Shown: positions 33,244-42,296 of the stretch, one piece after another | Position numbering within the stretch: position 1 is the stretch's first letter | Layout of the letters: every line of letters begins with the position of its first letter | NCBI GenBank assembly: GCA_903830425.1 | Contig: CAIKTR010000013.1 | Coordinates: forward strand, 1 to 51,135 | Direction of reading: 5' to 3' | From: an uncultured Opitutia bacterium | Lineage (GTDB): Bacteria; Verrucomicrobiota; Verrucomicrobiia; Opitutales; Opitutaceae | DNA length: 51,135 bases | The notes under the pieces: generated by a model | What the model saw: only the letters and a program-made list of their open reading frames with translations | Databases searched by the model: none | What the model was told of the DNA's origin: nothing | Made by a program: the position numbers and the translations under genes

Positions 33244-33276
33244 GGAGCCTTCGACACGGCATGTGTCGACGGCTCC
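33244..33276. other. Strong stem-loop before the 85-aa gene
   Basis: Arms GGAGCCTTCGACAC (33244-33257) and GTGTCGACGGCTCC (33263-33276) pair over 14 bp with one mismatch around a 5-nt loop. It ends 8 nt upstream of the ATG at 33235 (minus strand) and has no T-run on either side. It could control translation or stability of that leftward mRNA, or be a protein-binding palindrome. Confidence 0.7.
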
Positions 33277-33388
33277 CCGCTGACCACGAAGGTGCAAAGA
33301 ACGGCCGCAACGTGCAGGCCTTCTTCCGACCGTCAAGAAAAGGATCTTTTCACCCCGGCAGCAGCCGATCCTAAATATTGTCCGTCAG

Positions 33389-33982
33389 CTACTTGCCTAG
33401 TTTTTTAAGGGCCTTGTTTATCTTCACCAGGTCGCAGGCGGCGGGGTCGTAATCGGGGCCGAGCCACTCGAGCCATTCGCGGCCCAATTCGGTATGCGGC
33501 TCCTTGATGCAGGCCAGCATGTCATGGAAGGCCTCGAGTCCGCCGCAATCCTCCGGCGGGCCGGCGCGCTCGCCGGCGAGGCAGACCGGATAGGGGGCGC
33601 CTTTTTCGAAGGCGACGAGCTTCTCGACCTTGATCTCGATCTGCCAGCCCTCGCCGAAGTGGTAGCCGTAGGTGAAGCGGGCCCGGTGCTCGAGGTCGAG
33701 GTCGGCCAGGCTCACGTCGCGGTCGTCCTCGATGGCGAGTTCGTCGCGCTGGAGCGGGTTGCCCAGCCGCCGGTCGTCGAGGTTGAAGGCGTGGGTCTGG
33801 TAGTCGAACCAGTCGAAGGCGATCTGGATGCTGTCGTGGAGGCGGGACAGCCACATCGTCTCGCGCACGAGCAGCCGGCGCCAGATGCGCGGCTGGCAGC
33901 CCACCGCGGCGAGCCGCAGGGAGAACACCCGCTCGGGTGGTTTTTTGGCCGATGCGCCCTTGCCTTCGAGAAGCCCGATCAT
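33389..33982 (-). CDS. Plasmid pRiA4b ORF-3 family protein
   Basis: A 197-residue protein of the pRiA4b ORF-3 / IS1096 TnpR-like family. The strongest signature is 'CLAGERAGPPEDCGGLEAFHDML'-type sequence (first part 'CLAGERAGPPEDCGG'); also 'RIWRRLLVRETMWLSRLHDSIQIAF', the first conserved block, begins 'PRIWRRLLV'. Members often lie on plasmids or by mobile elements, but no transposase is nearby and the molecular function is unknown. It ends 154 nt before the 85-codon gene on the same strand. Confidence 0.85.
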   Translation of the reverse strand: MIGLLEGKGASAKKPPERVFSLRLAAVGCQPRIWRRLLVRETMWLSRLHDSIQIAFDWFDYQTHAFNLDDRRLGNPLQRDELAIEDDRDVSLADLDLEHRARFTYGYHFGEGWQIEIKVEKLVAFEKGAPYPVCLAGERAGPPEDCGGLEAFHDMLACIKEPHTELGREWLEWLGPDYDPAACDLVKINKALKKLGK

Positions 33983-34073
33983 GCCCCAGTGGAACCGCCC
34001 GGGCGGCCGCGCGCAAGCGAGAGGTCGGGGCGCCCCACCCCATCCCCGACCCGGCCCGGGCGGACGACCGGCG

Positions 34074-36437
34074 TCAGTATTTCAGCTTCACATACCCCTC
34101 CAGCCGGCGCGGCAGCTCGGGGAAGATGAGCTCGCTCGCGGTGTAGGCGTCGCCGTTGTGGATCCAGTTGCGCTGGTGCGTGAGGTTGAGGCAGTCGAGG
34201 TTGGCCGACCAGCGCCGCGCCTCGTAAAACAGCGCGGCGTTGAGCGTGTACTGGGCGGGGAGGTGCCACTGGTCGTCGAGGTTGCCGCGCTGGCGGCTCT
34301 GGCTCTGGAGGTTGGCGCCCGCGCCGAAGCCGCCGGCCCACCGGTAGCGCACGCTGGCGTTGAGGAGGGTGTGCGACAGCCCCAGCAGCGGCCAGTCCCC
34401 GGCGGGCACCTGGTTGGCGTAGGGATCGTAGAACCCGGTGGCGGTGCCCCGCCCGCCCGGGCCGCGGCCGAGGGCGTAGGCCGCATACAGGTCGCGGCCG
34501 CCCGCCTGGTAGGGGCGGGAATTGACGTAGTGCCCGCTCTGGAAGGTTGCGTTGGCCGTGACGCTCAGCCGCGGGCCCGGCTGGTAGACGGCCTCCAGCT
34601 CGAGTCCGTGGAGCGTGAGGTTGTTTTTCTGGCCGCCCAGCGCGACCCGCGAGCGGTCCTGCTGGAAACCGGTGACCGCGGCGAACAGCTGGCGGTCGAG
34701 CAGCGCGGCCTTGAGCCCCGCCTCGCGCAGCTCGCTGAGGTTGCGGAAGTCCTCGCGGTTGATCTGCCCGTCCGGAAGGTTGAGCATCACCCCGCCGCCG
34801 GTGACGTTGCCGTTCGCCGCGCGGATGCGGTTGTGGGTCGCATACAGGGACAGCTGCGGCGTCGCCCGGTACACCAGGCTGTAGGCCTGCGAACCGGCGC
34901 TGACCGTCTCGGCATCGCGCCACGGCGCCCCGGCTGCGTCGCCGAGCGGGTCCCGGGCCCGGGCGAAAAACATGTCGGCGCGGAGGCCGAGCAGCACCGA
35001 GAGCCGGTCGGTGAGCGCGACGTCCTGCTGCCAGAAGACCGCCGGGTTCCAGGTCTCGCTGCGCACCGTCTCCGGGCTGTCGTAGCTGGCCGGGAAGAAC
35101 TCGCGGCCGCCGGGCCCGATGAAGCCCGGGAAGGTGCTGAGGGGATAGTCCGCGCGGAAGTTGAAGACCCGCGACGGGTTCGTGAGGTCGAAGTTGTAGT
35201 AGTACTCGTTGAAGTAGTTGGTGAAGCTCTCGCGCCCCTCGTAGCGCACGGCCACGCCGCCGAGCCCGGTGGCGGCGAGGCCGCCGGCGGACAGCGCGAG
35301 GTGCGCCTCGGTGCGGTTTTCCGCGGTGTCCTGGGTGACGTACTCCGCGTACTCGAACTGGTGCACGCGGCGCCGGTCGACGTGCTCGCCGAGGGTGCGG
35401 TTGACCAGCGTGAGGGCCGGCGAGATCACGCGCGTCACGACCAGCTGGCCGCGGACCACGTTCGCGTTGGAGAAGTCCCCCCGCGAGAACAGGGTGGCCT
35501 CCCAGGGCAGATTCACGGCGGCCGTCGCGGGCACCGGGCCGGGCATCCCGAGGTCGGCCGAGGCGCCGGTGTAATAGGTGCCGTGCCAGACCAGCTCCTG
35601 GTTCACCCGGTTCACCCCCAGCACCTCCGGCGACGCCTGCCAGAGATACTGCAGGCTCGCGTCCAGCGTCGTGCCGTCCGCCGGCCGCCACGTCACCGCG
35701 GCAAAGAGGTCGCTGCGATCATCGCGCACGCCGTTCTTTTTCCAGAACGTGTCGCCCCCCTGCGCCTCGACGCTGACGCGCCAGGCGAGCCGGTCCGACA
35801 CCGGCGCGGTGGCATCCAGCTGCACCGAGCCGTTGAGCGGGCTGACCTGCCCGGGCGCCCACGTGCCGAGCCGGGTGGTGAGCACCGTCTCCGGCCCCGA
35901 GAACTTCGGCTGCTTCGTGACGTAGTTCACATAGCCGCCGGTCAGGTAGCCGGCGCCGAACACGACCGAGCCGGGACCGCGCACGAGGTCGAGGGCCTCG
36001 ACCCCGTTGAACGAGGGGAAGTAGCCGTAGAGGTTGTAGCTGAGGCGCTGGCCGTTGAGGTAGGTCTCCGCCGGGTCCCCGCGCAGGTTGGGCACCGTGG
36101 CCTTCCCGTAGCTCGCGCCGGCATAGGCGGAGGGCGAGTAGAGCAGGATCTCCCGCACGCCGTGGATCTGCCGCTCGTTGCACAGCGCCGTGGTCAGCGT
36201 GCTCACCCCGCGCGGGGTGGCGAGCGGGTCGCGGGCCTCACCGAGGGCGGCGGAGCTCGCCCGCGTGAGCGGGTTGACCGACGCCTCCAGCGGCACGCCG
36301 GCGACGACGTAACGCGGGAGCGGGGTGGCATCCCCGCCGGGGGCGGGCGGGTCGCCGGCCACGGCGGCGGTCGGGCGGAGGCCGGAGGCCAGCGCGGCCG
36401 GGGCAAGGAGGAGGAGCAGGAGGGGCGGTCGTTTCAT
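34074..36437 (-). CDS. TonB-dependent outer-membrane receptor, probably for thiamine
   Basis: A 787-residue receptor: signal peptide ('LLLLLLAPAALASGL'), then a plug domain from ~residue 60 ('QIHGVREILLYSPSAYAG', 'ETYLNGQRL', 'DLVRGPGSVVFGAGYLTGG') and a ~600-residue beta barrel ending in aromatic 'EGYVKLKY'. By sequence alone it looks like a siderophore-type receptor. The mRNA leader, however, carries a TPP riboswitch, which points to uptake of thiamine or a precursor. The start at 36437 begins the signal peptide; the upstream in-frame extension runs through the riboswitch and is not coding. No inner-membrane thiamine transporter gene is adjacent. Confidence 0.92.
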   Translation of the reverse strand: MKRPPLLLLLLAPAALASGLRPTAAVAGDPPAPGGDATPLPRYVVAGVPLEASVNPLTRASSAALGEARDPLATPRGVSTLTTALCNERQIHGVREILLYSPSAYAGASYGKATVPNLRGDPAETYLNGQRLSYNLYGYFPSFNGVEALDLVRGPGSVVFGAGYLTGGYVNYVTKQPKFSGPETVLTTRLGTWAPGQVSPLNGSVQLDATAPVSDRLAWRVSVEAQGGDTFWKKNGVRDDRSDLFAAVTWRPADGTTLDASLQYLWQASPEVLGVNRVNQELVWHGTYYTGASADLGMPGPVPATAAVNLPWEATLFSRGDFSNANVVRGQLVVTRVISPALTLVNRTLGEHVDRRRVHQFEYAEYVTQDTAENRTEAHLALSAGGLAATGLGGVAVRYEGRESFTNYFNEYYYNFDLTNPSRVFNFRADYPLSTFPGFIGPGGREFFPASYDSPETVRSETWNPAVFWQQDVALTDRLSVLLGLRADMFFARARDPLGDAAGAPWRDAETVSAGSQAYSLVYRATPQLSLYATHNRIRAANGNVTGGGVMLNLPDGQINREDFRNLSELREAGLKAALLDRQLFAAVTGFQQDRSRVALGGQKNNLTLHGLELEAVYQPGPRLSVTANATFQSGHYVNSRPYQAGGRDLYAAYALGRGPGGRGTATGFYDPYANQVPAGDWPLLGLSHTLLNASVRYRWAGGFGAGANLQSQSRQRGNLDDQWHLPAQYTLNAALFYEARRWSANLDCLNLTHQRNWIHNGDAYTASELIFPELPRRLEGYVKLKY

Positions 36438-36516
36438 GGTGGTGGCGGAAGCCCGGACCCCAACGAACTCCCGGCGAAAGCGGCGTTGCCCGCCCCACGG
36501 CGCTCGCAGCGCCTGC

Positions 36517-36612
36517 TGTTTCCTTCGTCGGCATGATCCGTTCAGGTTCGAAGGGTCGAGCGGCCGCGCGTGCCGCAATCTCAGTCCTCCGCGGAGGACA
36601 CCCCTACAGGCA
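36517..36612 (-). promoter_or_regulatory. TPP riboswitch (THI element)
   Basis: Read leftward, the classic blocks occur in order: AGGGGTGTCC, 'GGACTGAGATTGCGGC' (CUGAGA loop), 'ACCCTTCGAACCTGAACGGA' and 'ATCATGCCGACGAAGGAAA'. These match the thi-box core CUGAGA...ACCCUU.GAACCUGAUC.GG.UAAUGCC.GCG.AGGGA. It ends about 80 nt before the TonB receptor ATG. No T-run follows, so control of translation seems likelier than termination. Binding of thiamine pyrophosphate should switch the receptor off. Confidence 0.93.
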
Positions 36613-36689
36613 AGCCGCAGCAAATGACCGGACCGCGACACTGCAAGCGAAAGTTCGCCGCGCCCGGCCCGGCCGGCCCCCTAAACTAC

Positions 36690-36718
36690 AAAAGCCGCCC
36701 CTCGCGGGGCGGCTTTTT
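36690..36718. terminator. Bidirectional terminator-like hairpin
   Basis: AAAAGCCGCCCC (36690-36701) pairs perfectly with GGGGCGGCTTTT (36706-36717) around a TCGC loop. A T-run follows on the + strand (TTTTT, 36714-36718), and on the minus strand TTTT then GTAGTTT follows. It forms the first part of the duplicated element and would isolate the TonB receptor leader from transcription from the right. Confidence 0.7.
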
Positions 36719-36835
36719 GACCTAACACCAAGCAAACCATCAGAACTACCAACACTCATCGTCTTACCAGGACGATGTTGACTACACGGGGATAGATGCG
36801 GCGACCGGCCAAACGTTCAAAAAAGATTTTTTCCC
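36690..36835. repeat. Duplicated intergenic element, copy 1
   Basis: A GC hairpin, then 'TGACCTAACACCAAGCAAACC' type sequence (starting 36718), 'AGAACTAC.AACA', a private insert with its own hairpin (CATCGTC/GACGATG, about 36757-36776), 'TGACTACACGGGGATAGA' and finally TCAAAAAAGATTTTTT. Copy 2 repeats this order exactly 180 nt further on. On the minus strand a short open frame contains 'FFERLAGRRIYPRVVNIV' and then stops at 36756; copy 2 keeps a similar frame. It may be an sRNA, a small-peptide gene or a dispersed repeat. Confidence 0.7.
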
Positions 36836-36866
36836 GGCGGCGCGGCCCCGACGACACCCCGAAAAC

Positions 36867-36999
36867 ACAAGGGCCGCCTCTTGCGAAGCGGCCCGAGTGA
36901 CCTAACACCAAGCAAACCGTAAGAACTACAAACAATGCTGACTACACAGGGATAGACGGGCCTCCGCGCAAAATGCTCAAAAAAACCGGATTTTTTTGG
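36867..36999. repeat. Duplicated intergenic element, copy 2
   Basis: Hairpin GGGCCGC...GCGGCCC (36871-36894), the shared block from 36898 (20 of the first 20 nt after TGA match copy 1), 'GCTGACTACACAGGGATAGA', and CAAAAAAA...TTTTTTTG around CCGGA (about 36978-36997). It lacks the 20-nt insert of copy 1. The minus-strand frame reads 'FFEHFARRPVYPCVVSIV', parallel to copy 1, but here stays open past the homology. Confidence 0.7.
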
Positions 37000-37110
37000 G
37001 CCTGGAATCATCTGGCGCAAAAGCCTGTGGTTCAGATGTTACCGGATTGTGAATGACTTGGCTTGGACATTTATGACACGGGGTCCGAGAGCTCTGCGCA
37101 CCCCCTTCCC

Positions 37111-37854
37111 ATGGAAAACCAATCCTCACGCCCCCACCTTTTCGGCCTGCTGGCCGGACTGTTTCTCGCCGCCGGCCTCTGCTTCGCCTCGATCACGTTC
37201 ACCCGGACCTGGACGCACCTCCACGAGTCCCAGGTCATCGAGGTCACCGGCTCGGCCCGCAAAGATATCCTCTCCGACCTCGTGATCTGGCGGGCGAGTT
37301 TCACGGTCGAGGACGAGTCGCTGCTGAACGCGCAGGAGAAGCTGAAGGCGGACCGCGAGAAGGTGGCGGCGTTTCTGCGGGCGAAGGGGGTGGCGGAATT
37401 TTCGCTCCTGCCGGTGCAGATCCGGGAGATCACGGCGCGGGGCCGGCGCGAGGAGGACGAGACGGTGACGCGGCGGATCGGCTACCGCCTCACGCAGAAG
37501 CTGGAGCTCAAGTCGACCGACCTCGTCCCCGCCAGTGCGCTCGGCACGGAGTCGGCCGCGCTGCTGGCGCAGGGCATCGCGCTGGTGTCCGAGGGGCTGG
37601 AGTTCATCTACACCAAGTCGAGCGAGGCGAAGGTCGAGATGATGGCGGAGGCGACCAAGGACGCGCGGGCCCGGGCCGAGCAGATTGCCGGGCAGGGCGG
37701 CCGCCGGATCAAGGAGCTGCGCACCGCCCGGATGGGCGTCGTGCAGATCAATCCCCGGTATTCGAGCGCGACCAGCTGGGAGGGCAACAACGACATCACC
37801 GCCCTCGAGAAGACCATCATCACCACGGTCAGCGCGACGTTTGCGCTGGAGTGA
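37111..37854 (+). CDS. SIMPL-domain (DUF541) membrane-anchored protein
   Basis: A 247-residue protein with one N-terminal membrane helix (residues ~9-30, 'GLLAGLFLAAGLCFASITF') and a periplasmic SIMPL domain. Family features are 'VIEVTGSARKDILSDLVIWR', the repeated Lys/Ala helix 'MMAEATKDARARAEQIA' and the C-terminal 'ISATFAL'-like strand ('TTVSATFALE'). The ATG at 37111, preceded by CACCCCCTTCCC, was preferred to one at 37063. Proteins of this family are often linked to envelope stress; the exact role is unknown. Confidence 0.85.
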   Translation: MENQSSRPHLFGLLAGLFLAAGLCFASITFTRTWTHLHESQVIEVTGSARKDILSDLVIWRASFTVEDESLLNAQEKLKADREKVAAFLRAKGVAEFSLLPVQIREITARGRREEDETVTRRIGYRLTQKLELKSTDLVPASALGTESAALLAQGIALVSEGLEFIYTKSSEAKVEMMAEATKDARARAEQIAGQGGRRIKELRTARMGVVQINPRYSSATSWEGNNDITALEKTIITTVSATFALE

Positions 37855-37875
37855 GCCGCGGGGGCCGGCCGCCGC

Positions 37876-39096
37876 TCAGGGCACGACGGGGTGCGGCGGC
37901 AGGTGCGCGTGGGGATGCGCGTGCGGGTGCGGCACGTCGGCCGGGGTCCGGTCGGGCACCGGCGTGCTGGTGAGCGGATAGGAGAAGCGCGCGCCCTCGT
38001 AATTGCGGAACACCACCTCGCGGTCGGTGATTTTTTCGACGTAGTCCGGGTTGATCGGCACCTTGCCGCCGCCCCCCGGGGCGTCGATCACGTACTGCGG
38101 CACCGCATAGCCGGTGGTGTGGCCGCGCAGCGACTCGATGATCGCGAGCCCCTGCCGGACATCGACCTTGAAGTGCGCCCCGCCCGTGATCAGGTCCATC
38201 TGGTAGAGGTAATAGGGCCGCACCCGCATGCGCAGCAGGCGGTGCACGAGCGCCTGCATGACCTCGGCGTCGTCGTTCACGCCCTTGAGCAGCACGCTCT
38301 GGTTGCCCAGCGGCACGCCGGCGAACGCCAGCCGGTCGCAGGCGTCCTTCAGCTCCTGGGTCGCCTCCTTCGGATGGTTCATGTGGATGCTCATCCAAAT
38401 GGGCCCGTATTTCTTGAACACCTCGCACAGCTCGGGGGTGATGCGCTGGGGCAGGAACACCGGGATGCGCGAGCCGATGCGGATGAACTCGACGTGCTTG
38501 ATGGCCCGCAGCCGCGCCAGCAGGTGCTCGAGCTTCTTGTCCGACAGCAGCAGCGGGTCGCCCCCCGACAGCAGCACGTCGCGCACCTCCGGGTGCGACT
38601 CGATGTAGCGGAGCGCCTGCTCGTACTCGGGGTGGAAGTTGTAGTCCTGGGCGTTCGAGACCAGCCGGCTCCGCGTGCAGTAGCGGCAGTAGGCCGCGCA
38701 CCGGTCCGTCACCAGAAACAGCACGCGGTCCGGGTACCGGTGCACCAGCCCCGGCACCGGCGAATGCTCGTCCTCCCCCAGCGAGTCCAGCTGCTCCTCG
38801 GCCGACAGCTGCCGCTCGCCCGCGCGCGGGATGACCTGCTTGCGCAGCGGGCAGTCCGGGTCGTCGCGGTCGATCAGGTTGAAGAAATACGGCGTGATCG
38901 CCAGCGACAGCTTCTGGTCCGCAAACGCGCACCCGGCCCGCTCGTCCGGCGTGAGCGTCATGAACTGCTCCAGCTGCGCCACGCTCGTGATCCGGTGCTT
39001 CAGCTGCCACGTCCAACTGCGCCAGTCGCTCTCGGGGATGTGCTGCCAGAGACCCTGGCCTTCAAACCAGGTGGCGCGGTCTTCGGTATAGGGCAT
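37876..39096 (-). CDS. Lysine 2,3-aminomutase family radical SAM enzyme
   Basis: A 406-residue radical SAM protein with C133-x3-C137-x2-C140 ('CAAYCRYCTRSR'), the [4Fe-4S] motif of KamA. 'DWRSWTWQLKHRI' at the N terminus, 'LLSGGDPLLLSD' and the C-terminal 'VIDAPGGGGKVPINPDY' with the PLP/substrate region are all typical. The length (406) is nearer to KamA/AblA (about 416) than to the EF-P modifying EpmB (about 340). The last ~20 residues are unusually rich in His ('HPHAHPHAHLPPH'). No acetyltransferase for N-acetyl-beta-lysine or EF-P gene is adjacent, so the role remains open. Confidence 0.88.
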   Translation of the reverse strand: MPYTEDRATWFEGQGLWQHIPESDWRSWTWQLKHRITSVAQLEQFMTLTPDERAGCAFADQKLSLAITPYFFNLIDRDDPDCPLRKQVIPRAGERQLSAEEQLDSLGEDEHSPVPGLVHRYPDRVLFLVTDRCAAYCRYCTRSRLVSNAQDYNFHPEYEQALRYIESHPEVRDVLLSGGDPLLLSDKKLEHLLARLRAIKHVEFIRIGSRIPVFLPQRITPELCEVFKKYGPIWMSIHMNHPKEATQELKDACDRLAFAGVPLGNQSVLLKGVNDDAEVMQALVHRLLRMRVRPYYLYQMDLITGGAHFKVDVRQGLAIIESLRGHTTGYAVPQYVIDAPGGGGKVPINPDYVEKITDREVVFRNYEGARFSYPLTSTPVPDRTPADVPHPHAHPHAHLPPHPVVP

Positions 39097-39109
39097 TTTT
39101 TGGTCGGGA

Positions 39110-39139
39110 AGTGGTAAGGGGCCTAACCACTCCTGTCAA
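39110..39139 (-). promoter_or_regulatory. Candidate promoter with overlapping operator (aminomutase gene)
   Basis: On the minus strand TTGACA (39134-39139) is followed after 17 nt by TACCAC (39111-39116), 15 nt before the aminomutase ATG at 39096. An inverted repeat, AGTGGTAAGG / CCTAACCACT (39110-39131, one mismatch), overlaps the -10 region and could be a repressor site. The -10 match is weak. Confidence 0.4.
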
Positions 39140-39266
39140 ATGGCGGGGCAAAATAGGCCGCGGCCCGCCTGCCGGCCCCGGCGCACGCCCGGCGGAGGCG
39201 ATTTTTCGCCCGCCGGCCCGGTTTCCCCTTGGCAGGGGCGGGGCGACTCCTTTTCGTCAGGCTTTA

Positions 39267-40439
<1,173 letters not shown>

Positions 40440-40499
40440 CCCGGCGGTCCGGGCCGCCCCGCGCGGGCGCCGGACCGCGTTGCGCCCGACCTCCTTCCG

Positions 40500-41090
40500 G
40501 TGAAAAAAATCCTGCTCCTGGCCGCGCTGGCGGCCGCCGGCTGGGTTTATTTCCATGAGCCGCCCGCCGGCTGGAAGGGCATCCCGGCTGCGCGCGACCC
40601 GGCGCAGACCGCCGATCAGCTGCCCCCGGCCTGGGCGCACGGCGAGTACACCCTCACCCCGCTGGCCCGCTACGCCGTGACCGCCGTGGTGCTCAGCCGG
40701 GACCGCTACCGCCTCGACCGCGGCGCCGAGCTGAGCCCCGTGGACCTCGCGCTCGGCTGGGGGCCGATGTCGGTGGCCGCGGTCGTCAACGACCTGAAGT
40801 TCAGCCAGTCCGGCCGCTGGTACGAGTACACCTACCGGGGCGAGCCGCCCCTCGAGCCGGGCCTCATCGCCTCCCACTCCGCCAACACCCACTGCCTGCC
40901 GGCCGACGACACCGTCCGCGCCCAGCTGCTCGCCGTGCGCCGCCATGACCTCGTCACCGCCGAGGGTTACCTCGTCCAGGTGACCGCCCCCGACGGCTAC
41001 CGCTGGCGCTCGTCGCTCCGCCGCGACGACACCGGCGGCGGGGCCTGCGAGGTCTTCTGGATCACCGGGCTCACCCGCCGGGCGCTCTGA
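40500..41090 (+). CDS. Conserved hypothetical protein, membrane-anchored or secreted
   Basis: A 196-residue protein with a GTG start (40500) and a hydrophobic N terminus ('ILLLAALAAAGWVYF'), a signal or anchor. The rest contains 'LSPVDLALGWGPMS', 'YEYTYRGEPP', and 'SHSANTHCLPA', followed by 'GYLVQVTAPDGYRWRSSL'. This resembles a set of short periplasmic proteins of unknown function in many Gram-negatives. Conserved-looking His, Asn and Cys in 'SANTHCLP' could form a site, but I do not assign a function. Confidence 0.78.
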   Translation: MKKILLLAALAAAGWVYFHEPPAGWKGIPAARDPAQTADQLPPAWAHGEYTLTPLARYAVTAVVLSRDRYRLDRGAELSPVDLALGWGPMSVAAVVNDLKFSQSGRWYEYTYRGEPPLEPGLIASHSANTHCLPADDTVRAQLLAVRRHDLVTAEGYLVQVTAPDGYRWRSSLRRDDTGGGACEVFWITGLTRRAL

Positions 41091-41126
41091 CCCGGCGGCC
41101 CGCCGGCGCGGGGCGGGCGGCGGGGC

Positions 41127-41873
41127 TCAGGTCCCCAGCCACTGCTCGAACTTCACCGCGTCCTCCGGCGTGTCCACGCCGATGGTGGGGTCGTCCGTCA
41201 CGCCGCAGGCAATGTCGTAGCCCTGCTCCAGGGCGCGCAGCTGCTCGAGCTTCTCGATCTGCTCCAGCCGGCCCGGCGGCAGCTGGGCGAACTTCTCCAG
41301 CAGCTCCGCCCGGTACCCATAGAGCCCGAGGTGCTTGTAGCAGGGGTGGGCCTGCACCCAGGCATCGTCCAGCGCGGGGCCCCGCTCGCGCGGGTACGGC
41401 GTCATCGCCCGCGAGAAATACAGCGCCCGGCCGTCCTGCCGCAGCACGACCTTGACCTGGTTGGGGTTGGCAAAATCGGCCGCGGTCCGGAACGGCGTGG
41501 CCAGGGTCGCCATCGGCGCCCCGCCCTTCAGCAGCGCCGCCAGCGCCCGGATCTGCCCGCCGGTCACCAGCGGCTCGTCCGCCTGCACGTTGATCACCTC
41601 GCGGGCCCGGATCGTCCGGTTCGCCTCGGCGATCCGGTCCGTGCCGCTCTGGTGCGCGGCCGAGGTCAGGATCGCCCGCCCGCCCGCCTGGGTGACGCAC
41701 TCGGCCAAAAGCTCGTGGTCCACCGCGAAATAGAGCGGAAACTCCGGGGCCTGCTGGGTAATCCGCTCGGCCACCCATGCCAGCAAAGGCCGGCCCTTGA
41801 TCTTATGTAAGAGTTTGCGGGGGAACCGGGTAGACTCAAGCCGGCAGGGCACGATAATGGCAGCTATGGTCAT
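41127..41873 (-). CDS. kdsB: 3-deoxy-manno-octulosonate cytidylyltransferase
   Basis: A 248-residue enzyme that activates Kdo as CMP-Kdo for lipopolysaccharide. Family motifs: 'VPCRLESTRFPRKLL' (nucleotide binding), 'GTDRIAEA', 'VINVQADEPLV', 'YKHLGLYGYRAELL', 'IEKLEQLRALEQGY' and 'GVDTPEDAVKFE'. The start at 41873 places the first strand at the N terminus; an ATG 12 codons upstream (41909) is possible. Its presence shows the organism makes a Kdo-containing outer membrane glycolipid. Confidence 0.94.
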   Translation of the reverse strand: MTIAAIIVPCRLESTRFPRKLLHKIKGRPLLAWVAERITQQAPEFPLYFAVDHELLAECVTQAGGRAILTSAAHQSGTDRIAEANRTIRAREVINVQADEPLVTGGQIRALAALLKGGAPMATLATPFRTAADFANPNQVKVVLRQDGRALYFSRAMTPYPRERGPALDDAWVQAHPCYKHLGLYGYRAELLEKFAQLPPGRLEQIEKLEQLRALEQGYDIACGVTDDPTIGVDTPEDAVKFEQWLGT

Positions 41874-41957
41874 CTGGAGCCATGTTGGCAGCTGGTTTTT
41901 AGGTTGCAAGCCGAGCCCTCATACCGGATTTACGCCCGCTCGCCCTCCGCCGACTCC

Positions 41958-42257
41958 ATGAACAACACCGACGCCACGCCTGCCGCCACCCAGCTCATCA
42001 AGGAGCTGGTGGTGCAGAACAAGATGGGGATTCACGCCCGTCCGGCGGCGATGATCGTGCGGATCACCAACCGGTTCAAAGCCGACGTGTTCGTGGAAAA
42101 GGACGAGGAACAGGTCAACGGCAAGAGCATCATGGGCCTCATGATGCTGGCCGCCGGCAAGGGCTCCACGGTCAAGTTCCTCGCCACCGGCGCCGACGCG
42201 GCCCAGATGCTCGAGGAACTCGCACAGCTTTTCGCCCGCAAGTTCGACGAGACGTAA
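41958..42257 (+). CDS. HPr-family phosphocarrier protein
   Basis: A 99-residue HPr. The phosphorylation His lies in 'NKMGIHARPAAMIV' and the regulatory Ser in 'NGKSIMGLMMLAAGKGS', so it may be a target of both Enzyme I and an HPr kinase. A ~14-residue N-terminal extension precedes the usual start. No other PTS component is in the window, so a regulatory role is possible. It is divergent from kdsB. Confidence 0.93.
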   Translation: MNNTDATPAATQLIKELVVQNKMGIHARPAAMIVRITNRFKADVFVEKDEEQVNGKSIMGLMMLAAGKGSTVKFLATGADAAQMLEELAQLFARKFDET

Positions 42258-42296
42258 GCCGTCACTCCCCGCGGGGAATCCGGCGGGCTCGCGCCC

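Noticed and set aside
33389-33982. Mobile element
   Set aside because: The pRiA4b ORF-3 family can occur near insertion sequences, but I see no transposase, terminal inverted repeats or target-site duplication.
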